NCBI GenBank assembly: GCA_036274495.1
Contig: DASUFP010000067.1
Span: forward strand, 1-15,615
DNA length: 15,615 nt
DNA from: DASUFP01 sp036274495
GTDB lineage: Bacteria; Bacteroidota; Bacteroidia; AKYH767-A; OLB10
Reading direction: 5' to 3'
Made by a program: the position numbers and the translations under genes. Numbering within the stretch: position 1 is the first letter of the stretch; every line of letters begins with the position of its first letter. Positions 8,692-14,224 of this stretch are shown in pieces. The notes under the pieces are model-generated. The model was given only the letters and a program-made list of their open reading frames with translations. It was not told the DNA's origin and made no database searches.

Positions 8692-10257
8692 TTACTTGGC
8701 ATAGTTGACTGCCCGGGTTTCCCTGATAACAGTCACTTTAACCTGACCCGGATAGGTCATTTCCGTTTGAATGCGGTTAGCGATTTCAAACGACATGGTT
8801 TCGGCTGTTTTGTCATCGATTTTTTCACTTTCAACAACAACTCTCAGCTCCCTGCCGGCCTGTATGGCATACGATTTCTCAACTCCTTTATAGGACATGG
8901 CAAGCGCCTCAAGATCTTTAAGACGCTTAATATACTGTTCAACCACCTCTCTGCGTGCACCGGGTCTTGCTCCTGAAATAGCATCGCAAACCTGAATGAT
9001 TGGTGAAATGATACTCGTCATTTCTATTTCGTCATGGTGGGCTCCTATTGCATTACAAACTTCAGGGTTTTCCTTATGCTTTTCGGCGAGTTTCATACCA
9101 AGAATTGCGTGTGGTAATTCCGGCTCGTCATCAGGAACCTTACCGATATCGTGCAATAATCCGGCACGTTTGGCAAGTTTCACATTCAAACCCAGTTCAG
9201 CGGCCATGATGGCACAAAGATTAGCCACTTCACGTGAGTGCTGCAACAGATTCTGGCCGTACGATGAACGGTACTTCATTCTTCCTACCATTCGTATGAG
9301 CTCCGGTGCGAGTCCGTGGATACCCAGATCGATACAGGTTCTTTTCCCTGTTTCAATGATCTCTTCTTCCAGCTGGCGCTTCACTTTGGCCACCACCTCT
9401 TCAATACGGGCAGGGTGAATACGTCCATCCGTTACCAGCTGATGAAGTGCCAGCCGTGCCAGTTCCCTTCTCACCGGGTCAAAGCCCGATAAGATAATGG
9501 CCTCCGGTGTATCGTCAACAATAATTTCTATGCCGGTGGCAGCTTCAAGGGCTCGTATATTACGTCCTTCACGTCCTATTACACGCCCTTTCACATCATC
9601 GTTGTCAATATTAAAAACGGTAACTGAATTTTCAATTGCATGTTCTGTTGCAACCCGCTGGATGGTCTGGATAACTACCCGCTTTGCTTCCTTATTTGCC
9701 GTTAGTTTAGCCTCCTCAACAATATCTTTAATATATGACTGGGCCTGGGTTTTTGCTTCGGCTTTCAAGGCTTCAACAAGTTGTGTTTTGGCTTCTTCAA
9801 CCGATAAGCCGGAAATCTTTTCCAGTTGGTCTACCTGCTTTTGGTGCATTTTCTCCAGCTCTTCCTTCCTGAGCTCCATTGCCTCCTGGTGACTTTTAAC
9901 CGATTGCTGCAAGCTATCAAGTTCGGCTTGTTTGCGCTGCGTTTGTTCAATTTTCTGAGAAAGTGTCTGCTCCTTCTGTTTTATCCTGTTTTCAGCCTGG
10001 GTAATATTTCGGTCCTTTTCAGAGATGGCTTTTTCATGTTCTGTTTTCAGCTGAAAGAACTTTTCTTTCGCCTCCATCATTTTATCTTTTTTTACCAGCT
10101 CAGCTTTTGCTTCAGCTTCTTTTAGGATAATTGCGGCTTTTTCCTCAGCTGCTTTTTCAATGCCGGCATTGGTCTTTCGAACGGCGAGCCAGGCGACCAG
10201 CGCACCGACAACAAAGGTGCCGATTGCTGTTGCTATTAAAAGTATATCAGGTTCCAT
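8692..10257 (-). CDS. rny: Ribonuclease Y (membrane-anchored endoribonuclease)
   Basis: RNase Y begins bulk mRNA decay by endonucleolytic cleavage, anchored to the inner membrane. This 521-residue protein has the standard length and domain order: one N-terminal transmembrane helix (about 5-26); a long charged coiled coil (about 30-200); a KH RNA-binding domain with the GREG-type loop G228-R229-E230-G231 in VKGRVIGREGRNIRALE; and an HD metal-dependent phosphohydrolase domain with H340, the H369-D370 pair in AGLLHDIGKV, AHHDE (406-410) and D425. The C-terminal part (about 430-521) is the usual YmdA extension ending with TRAVNYAK. It follows zapA and a structured RNA gene, an order I associate with Bacteroidetes. 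The ATG at 10257 has an A-rich leader and no strong Shine-Dalgarno sequence. Confidence 0.97.
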   Translation of the reverse strand: MEPDILLIATAIGTFVVGALVAWLAVRKTNAGIEKAAEEKAAIILKEAEAKAELVKKDKMMEAKEKFFQLKTEHEKAISEKDRNITQAENRIKQKEQTLSQKIEQTQRKQAELDSLQQSVKSHQEAMELRKEELEKMHQKQVDQLEKISGLSVEEAKTQLVEALKAEAKTQAQSYIKDIVEEAKLTANKEAKRVVIQTIQRVATEHAIENSVTVFNIDNDDVKGRVIGREGRNIRALEAATGIEIIVDDTPEAIILSGFDPVRRELARLALHQLVTDGRIHPARIEEVVAKVKRQLEEEIIETGKRTCIDLGIHGLAPELIRMVGRMKYRSSYGQNLLQHSREVANLCAIMAAELGLNVKLAKRAGLLHDIGKVPDDEPELPHAILGMKLAEKHKENPEVCNAIGAHHDEIEMTSIISPIIQVCDAISGARPGARREVVEQYIKRLKDLEALAMSYKGVEKSYAIQAGRELRVVVESEKIDDKTAETMSFEIANRIQTEMTYPGQVKVTVIRETRAVNYAK

Positions 10258-10287
10258 GAATTTTTTTTGTTTTAACTATATAAATCA

Positions 10288-10308
10288 AACAGCTTTTAAT
10301 AAGCTGTT
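10288..10308 (-). terminator. Stem-loop between the structured RNA and rny (possible terminator)
   Basis: On the minus strand AACAGCTT pairs perfectly with AAGCTGTT around a 5-nt loop (ATTAA), giving an 8-bp stem, followed by the T/A-rich TGATTTATATAG. It starts 26 bases after the closing stem of the proposed RNA and ends 31 bases before the rny start. It could define the 3' end of the RNA or partly attenuate transcription into rny. The stem is AT-rich and the T-tract is broken, so terminator strength is uncertain. Confidence 0.45.
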
Positions 10309-10333
10309 AAAATAAATTAATTGTAAGTTGCTG

Positions 10334-10512
10334 CCGGGGATACTTCCATAAACTAAGAAACCCGCAGTAAATCCCTTGTTTTAAACCCCATATCGACATG
10401 GCTGGGGATGCCGGGACTTTCTTGCTTCCAATGTTCCGGCTTCGAACTTAATCGAAGGGAAACCGCCGAAGCGGATAAGGCCTGCATTACTGCCCACTAA
10501 GCTTTTCCCCAA
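10334..10512 (-). ncRNA. ssrS: Structured non-coding RNA, probable 6S RNA (SsrS)
   Basis: The 352 bases between zapA and rny hold no credible protein gene but are full of complementary segments. The outermost pair is TTGGGGA (minus strand, 10512-10506) with TCCCCGG (10340-10334), two of the seven pairs being U-G. Inside it a perfect 7-bp stem joins GCAGTAA (10493-10487) to TTACTGC (10370-10364). Between these are a CCGC-TTCG-GCGG hairpin (10474-10463), whose UUCG tetraloop forms only on the minus strand; CTTCGA/TCGAAG (10457-10440); GCCGG/CCGGC (10440-10410); and CCCCA/TGGGG (10407-10386). The 179-nt size and the position directly after zapA match 6S RNA, which binds the housekeeping RNA polymerase holoenzyme; in E. 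coli ssrS also follows zapA. My hand fold is more branched than the textbook single rod, so the class is inferred mainly from context and size. I see no clear own promoter; processing from the zapA transcript is possible. Confidence 0.6.
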
Positions 10513-10565
10513 AGGGTGTAGTGTTGAGTTTAAAACTGATCAGAATTTACGCGGGTTTACTCTTA

Positions 10566-10585
10566 ACAGGTTGTAAATAACCTGT
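10566..10585 (-). repeat. Perfect inverted repeat just downstream of zapA
   Basis: ACAGGTT and AACCTGT form a 7-bp perfect inverted repeat around 6 bases (ATTTAC on the minus strand), 24 bases after the zapA stop. No T-run follows it in either direction, so it is not a standard intrinsic terminator. It could be an RNA processing or stabilising hairpin separating the zapA message from the downstream structured RNA, or a protein-binding site. Confidence 0.4.
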
Positions 10586-10609
10586 AGTTCCCTGTCATTT
10601 AAAGAACGG

Positions 10610-10900
10610 TTACTGTTGCAAGGCTGAACCAATAAGACGATCCAATGCATCCAATTTACTACCGGCTTCCTTTTCGGTAAACGCCAGCTTTTCTTTGCCT
10701 GAAAGCAATTCGTTGGCCAACTGTAATGCACACATCGATAATAAATCCGTTTTATCGGTTACTGCATACTGTTGTTCGTATTCCCTGATTCGCTCGCTGA
10801 TGAGCTGAGCCGCTGCTTTAACCCGCTCCTCATCATCCTTTCGAACTTTTAAGGGGTAAGTCCTCCCTAAAATATTAACCTTTATTGAGAGATCTTCCAT
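10610..10900 (-). CDS. zapA: Cell division protein ZapA
   Basis: A 96-residue protein of normal ZapA length; ZapA bundles FtsZ filaments at the division ring. The N-terminal globular part reads LSIKVNILGRTYPLKV (4-19), followed by the charged DDEERVKAAAQLISERIREY (22-41), the typical ZapA pattern. A helical segment LLSMCALQLANELL (53-66) and a C-terminal coiled-coil-prone region (67-96) follow, consistent with tetramer formation. The ATG at 10900 lies 4 bases after the stop of the upstream coiled-coil gene, so the two are almost certainly one operon. The structured RNA and rny follow on the same strand. Confidence 0.93.
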   Translation of the reverse strand: MEDLSIKVNILGRTYPLKVRKDDEERVKAAAQLISERIREYEQQYAVTDKTDLLSMCALQLANELLSGKEKLAFTEKEAGSKLDALDRLIGSALQQ

Positions 10901-10904
10901 TGAA

Positions 10905-11198
10905 TTACTTATTCATAACTGTCAGACATTTATCTATTTCACGGATATATTCGTTGATCTTCAGTTTCAACTCCCGGGTGTTCTGATCACCACCCGCTGA
11001 AATAGCCTGTGAAATGCGCTGCAGCTTTTGCTTTTCTTCAAGTTCCTTCACTTTCCCTTCAAGTTGAATTTTACTTTCAGAAAGACGACTTAAGTTTGCC
11101 CTAAGATCGCGATTTTCAGCTGCCTGCTTCTCATGCAAATTTATTAATTTTTCAACCTTGGTTCGGAGACCGTCGATACGTTTATGAAGTTCATTCAT
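10905..11198 (-). CDS. Small coiled-coil protein next to ZapA (ZapB-like candidate)
   Basis: A 97-residue, almost wholly helical, highly charged protein. Heptad-like hydrophobic spacing runs through about residues 1-62 (LHKRIDGLRTKVEKLINLHE, then LRANLSRLSESKIQLEGKVKELEEK), followed by a short Gly-containing break at SAGGDQNT and a second helix (75-96). There is no signal peptide or membrane segment. It ends 4 bases before zapA, so the two products are very likely made together. I infer a division-linked role, possibly as a functional counterpart of ZapB, which is also a short coiled coil that works with ZapA. There is no diagnostic motif, so the family name is left open. It starts at ATG 11198, though an ATG four codons in could also serve. 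Confidence 0.82.
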   Translation of the reverse strand: MNELHKRIDGLRTKVEKLINLHEKQAAENRDLRANLSRLSESKIQLEGKVKELEEKQKLQRISQAISAGGDQNTRELKLKINEYIREIDKCLTVMNK

Positions 11199-11241
11199 AA
11201 CTGATTAGTTTTGAGAGCCGAAAGCAAGACTTATTAATGGA

Positions 11242-11249
11242 CAAATTTA
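11242..11249 (-). promoter_or_regulatory. Bacteroidetes -7 promoter element for the coiled-coil/zapA operon
   Basis: The minus strand reads TAAATTTG, a full match to TAnnTTTG, in the 82-base divergent gap. Transcription would start near 11235, giving a leader of roughly 35-40 bases before the ATG at 11198. The -33 region is not a clear match, so the call rests on the -7 word and its position. Confidence 0.5.
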
Positions 11250-11280
11250 ACATATTTATTCCCAGAGTAGCCTATTCAGA

Positions 11281-12957
11281 TTGAAACTTTTGAACACCTT
11301 AAGCTTATTCCTCAGTTTCAGGCCCTTTCGGGAAAACTTAAACACCACACTTCTGGCGACGCTTTGTGCAGGGCTGCTGTCTGCATCAATTTGTAATGGC
11401 CAGTCGCTCCTTCCCGTATGGCCGTTAGCCTATCCCGCTGTCCCGGCCGGATCATTCGGAGAACTGCGGGGGAGTCATTTTCATTCCGGTATCGACCTCA
11501 TTACCAACGGAACAATTGGCTGGCCAGTGCTGGCAGTTAACGATGGCTATGTGGCCAGAATAAAAATCTCCAGCGGTGGTTATGGCCAGACAATTTACAT
11601 CAATCACCCTGACGGCACAACCACTGTTTACGGACATCTGTCGGAATTCTTTGGCCCCATGGCCGATACAATTGAAACCCGGCAAGAACAGATGAAACAA
11701 TTTGAGCTTGAGTTTTTCCCTGACAGCAGTTTGTTCCCTGTCAAAAAAGGTCAGCTCATAGCTTTCAGCGGTAACACCGGATCTTCTGAAGGCCCGCACC
11801 TGCATTTCGAGATTCGGCATACAAAGTCGGAGCTTCCTTTTGACCCGTCGTTTTCAGGAATTACCTATGCCGATACGCTGGCACCAAGAATTGAAAAGCT
11901 CGTAGTGTACAATGCCGGACCATATGGTTGGCTGTATGGTTCGTCCAGAAATCAAATTTTACTCAATGAATCCACAAAAAAATTAAATGATACAATAATC
12001 GTAACCGAAAACTGGTTCGCAGGCATCGCCGTTACCGACCTTGCAAATGGTTCTGACCATCCGCTTGGTATTGCCTCAATCATTATGTCTGTTGACGATT
12101 CGGTTGTTTTCCGAACAGCCGTTGACAGTTTTGCCTTTTCTGAATCGTCCATGATAAAATCGGTGTTGGACCCTACCGACAGGAATGTGCAGGTTTGCCT
12201 GGTGTTACCGGGAAATAAGCTTCCTTTTTACAGCCATGGCAACGGAATGATTCATTCCAGGCCGGGGAGCACGCATCAGGTGAAAATTCAGGCTTCTGAC
12301 AGGGCCGGAAACCAATCACAATTGCTCTTCTTCGTACGGGCTGAGGCAAACAGCTCTTCAGTCAATAATAAACTGCCTAAATCAAGCCTGTCTGACGAGG
12401 TAAGCTGTTACGAACCCGTTCCTGTTGAAATTAAAGAAACAGGACAAGGATTGGATAAGATCATTTCAATTACTCCCGATGAAGTTGTTTTTTCTAAAAC
12501 GGCTGCACTGAGTTTCAAACGTGTAAAATGGTTTGATGTCCCTTCGCAAAAGGTTGTTATGGGAAAACTGTTGCCTGATGGCGGGTTCAGCAAGATTTCC
12601 TCCACCATTACCCCAAATCAGATAATTGCCCGTATAAATGCCGGGGGCAGTTACGGATTCCGTATTGATACAATAGCCCCGTTGCCGGGAAGTTGCAGTT
12701 TTTCTCATTACGACTTTAAGGGAAACCGCATTTATGAAATTCCCTTCCGGGAAACACTCTCCGGGCTTGTTGCCGTGAGCTGTACCATAGGTGAAAACTG
12801 GATATTGAGCACTTATTATACTAACAGCGACAAAATTTTTATTTCAGTTAATCCCGATGTTTATCCGCTACCTGTCACATTTACATTACAGCTTACCGAT
12901 AATTGCGGTAATGTGAGCCGGACAGCATATACAATTTCAAATCCTTTCGGGAATTAA
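11281..12957 (+). CDS. Secreted M23 family (LytM-type) metallopeptidase with long C-terminal region
   Basis: A 558-residue exported protein. Residues about 20-41 form a signal-peptide-like hydrophobic stretch (TTLLATLCAGLLSASICNG), followed by the mature start QSLLPVWPLAYP. The LytM/peptidase M23 domain spans about 50-200: zinc ligands H68 and D72 in HSGID, H175 in GPHLHFE, with H173 and probably H119 (VYGHL) as catalytic partners. The full ligand set suggests an active endopeptidase on peptidoglycan cross-bridges or stems, or on another envelope peptide. An insertion of about 30 residues (about 125-155) separates H119 from the GPHLHFE motif. Residues 200-558 are beta-rich, with phrases such as ITVSDLANGSDHPLG-like and AGNQSQLLFFV stretches suggesting Ig-like repeats. 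No ATG precedes the signal sequence; TTG at 11281 is the best start, and TTG at 11290 also fits. Confidence 0.9.
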   Translation: MKLLNTLSLFLSFRPFRENLNTTLLATLCAGLLSASICNGQSLLPVWPLAYPAVPAGSFGELRGSHFHSGIDLITNGTIGWPVLAVNDGYVARIKISSGGYGQTIYINHPDGTTTVYGHLSEFFGPMADTIETRQEQMKQFELEFFPDSSLFPVKKGQLIAFSGNTGSSEGPHLHFEIRHTKSELPFDPSFSGITYADTLAPRIEKLVVYNAGPYGWLYGSSRNQILLNESTKKLNDTIIVTENWFAGIAVTDLANGSDHPLGIASIIMSVDDSVVFRTAVDSFAFSESSMIKSVLDPTDRNVQVCLVLPGNKLPFYSHGNGMIHSRPGSTHQVKIQASDRAGNQSQLLFFVRAEANSSSVNNKLPKSSLSDEVSCYEPVPVEIKETGQGLDKIISITPDEVVFSKTAALSFKRVKWFDVPSQKVVMGKLLPDGGFSKISSTITPNQIIARINAGGSYGFRIDTIAPLPGSCSFSHYDFKGNRIYEIPFRETLSGLVAVSCTIGENWILSTYYTNSDKIFISVNPDVYPLPVTFTLQLTDNCGNVSRTAYTISNPFGN

Positions 12958-12969
12958 AGTTGCGGGATG

Positions 12970-12977
12970 TATTTTTG
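12970..12977 (+). promoter_or_regulatory. Bacteroidetes -7 promoter element before purT
   Basis: TATTTTTG fits TAnnTTTG exactly and lies 17 bases before the purT ATG, in the 37-base gap after the peptidase gene. Its -33 partner is weak (TTTC at 12945-12948, spacing 21). If used, the leader would be only about 10 bases and would contain little beyond AGGAAAT, which precedes the ATG as a possible ribosome binding site. Confidence 0.42.
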
Positions 12978-12994
12978 AGCCTTAAACAGGAAAT

Positions 12995-14161
12995 ATGAGA
13001 AAGAAGATACTTCTTTTGGGATCAGGAGAATTGGGTAAGGAATTTACCATTGCCGCACAGCGGTTGGGTCAGTATGTGGTTGCGGTTGACAGTTACGAAG
13101 GTGCGCCCGCCATGCAGGTAGCTCAGGAATTTGAAGTAATCAACATGCTCGACGGCAAATCCCTTGATCAGATTGTAGCAAAACACCATCCCGATTTTAT
13201 TGTGCCTGAAATTGAGGCTATACGCACCGATCGCCTGTATGATTATGAAAAACAGGGCATCACGGTAGTGCCAAGCGCCCGGGCAGCTAACTTTACCATG
13301 AATCGGAAGGCCATACGCGATCTTGCAGCCAAGGAACTCGGATTGCGAACAGCCTCCTATAGATATGCAACAACTGAACAGGAGTTACGGGACGCGGTTG
13401 ATGCAGTTGGTTTGCCTTGTGTGATAAAGCCACTGATGTCTTCATCGGGCAAAGGGCAAAGCGTTATAAAAACGAAAGAGGATATTTCACCTGCCTGGCA
13501 GGAGGCTTTTTCAAAGAGCCGGGGCGATTTAAAAGAGGTTATTGTAGAAGCTTTTATACGTTTCGATTCGGAAATTACACTGCTAACGGTAACACAGAAA
13601 AATGGCAAAACCTTGTTTTGTCCCCCGATTGGCCACCGTCAGGAGCGGGGCGATTATATGGAGAGCTGGCAACCGGCTGTTGTAACGGCAGACCAGTTAA
13701 AGGAGGCTTGTGAAATGGCAAATGCCATTACAAAGGCTCTTACCGGAAATGGAATATGGGGAGTGGAATTTTTTCTTGCTCCCGAAGGGGTCTATTTTTC
13801 TGAACTGAGTCCACGCCCGCACGATACCGGAATGGTGACCCTTGCGGGGACCCAGGAATACAACGAGTTTGAGTTACATCTGAGGGCCATTTTAGGGCTT
13901 GAAATTCCCGGAATAAATCTTGTTAGACCCGGTGCCAGTGCTGTACTTTTATCGCAGACTGAAAATCCGGGGGTTCCTCAGATTACGGGACTTGAAAAGG
14001 CAGCGGCTGTTGCCGGTACCGACATAAGATTATTTGGTAAACCATCGACCCGTAAATACCGACGCATGGGAGTTGCCTTATCGTATGGTAGTCAGGGAAC
14101 TACTATAAAGGAATTGCGTAATATAGCCACTGAAGTTGCCGCCATGATCCACATAAAGTAA
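12995..14161 (+). CDS. purT: Formate-dependent phosphoribosylglycinamide formyltransferase (PurT)
   Basis: PurT makes formyl-GAR from GAR, formate and ATP, the folate-independent route to the third step of purine synthesis in the cytoplasm. At 388 residues it matches the known enzyme (about 392). Landmarks: N-terminal loop GSGELGKE (9-16); VDSYEGAPAMQVA (31-43) and FIVPEIEAI (68-76) of the GAR-binding half; the ATP-grasp segments PCVIKPLMSSSGKGQSV (141-157) and EVIVEAFI (181-188); GHRQERGDYMESWQP (213-227); metal ligands E258 and E270; and SPRPHDTGM (272-280), diagnostic for the PurT/PurK group. C-terminal FGKPSTRKYRRMGVAL (347-362) completes the phosphate site. PurK is excluded by these PurT-type motifs. 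The ATG follows AGGAAAT, one of the better ribosome binding sites in the window. Confidence 0.97.
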   Translation: MRKKILLLGSGELGKEFTIAAQRLGQYVVAVDSYEGAPAMQVAQEFEVINMLDGKSLDQIVAKHHPDFIVPEIEAIRTDRLYDYEKQGITVVPSARAANFTMNRKAIRDLAAKELGLRTASYRYATTEQELRDAVDAVGLPCVIKPLMSSSGKGQSVIKTKEDISPAWQEAFSKSRGDLKEVIVEAFIRFDSEITLLTVTQKNGKTLFCPPIGHRQERGDYMESWQPAVVTADQLKEACEMANAITKALTGNGIWGVEFFLAPEGVYFSELSPRPHDTGMVTLAGTQEYNEFELHLRAILGLEIPGINLVRPGASAVLLSQTENPGVPQITGLEKAAAVAGTDIRLFGKPSTRKYRRMGVALSYGSQGTTIKELRNIATEVAAMIHIK

Positions 14162-14167
14162 CTGCGT

Positions 14168-14186
14168 TTCATGGTATCTTCATGGT
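14168..14186 (+). repeat. Short direct repeat upstream of the thioredoxin-fold gene
   Basis: TTCATGGT occurs twice with start points 11 bases apart (14168 and 14179), about one helical turn, ending 9 bases before the -7 element at 14196. The placement overlaps the expected -33 region, so it could be an activator site, but an 8-base repeat can occur by chance. Confidence 0.3.
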
Positions 14187-14195
14187 TAGAGTGTT

Positions 14196-14203
14196 TAAAT
14201 TTG
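14196..14203 (+). promoter_or_regulatory. Bacteroidetes -7 promoter element before the thioredoxin-fold gene
   Basis: TAAATTTG matches TAnnTTTG and sits 21 bases upstream of the ATG at 14225, in the 63-base gap after purT. No strong -33 TTG is seen at 19-21 bases; TGG at 14172-14174 is the nearest candidate. This suggests the gene has its own promoter independent of purT. Confidence 0.48.
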
Positions 14204-14224
14204 CTGATATTCAACTAATAGTCT

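Noticed and set aside
8536..10125. Several plus-strand open frames opposite rny (up to about 146 codons)
   Set aside because: They lie antisense to a well-supported rny gene, are rich in Ser/Phe/Leu as expected for reverse frames, and show no family motif or start signal.
10334..10512. tmRNA or RNase P RNA as identity of the structured RNA
   Set aside because: There is no terminal CCA-type end or tag reading frame for tmRNA. For RNase P the conserved GAGGAAAGUCCGGGC and ACAGAAA blocks are absent (only a loose GAAAGTCCCGGC resemblance), and the segment is too short.
10540..10731. A 63-codon minus-strand frame overlapping the zapA end and the downstream gap
   Set aside because: It is out of frame with zapA, has no recognisable features, and its downstream part runs into the stem-loop region.
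11452..12708. Minus-strand open frames inside the M23 peptidase gene
   Set aside because: They are shadows of a gene with signal peptide and full catalytic motifs, and have no supporting features of their own.
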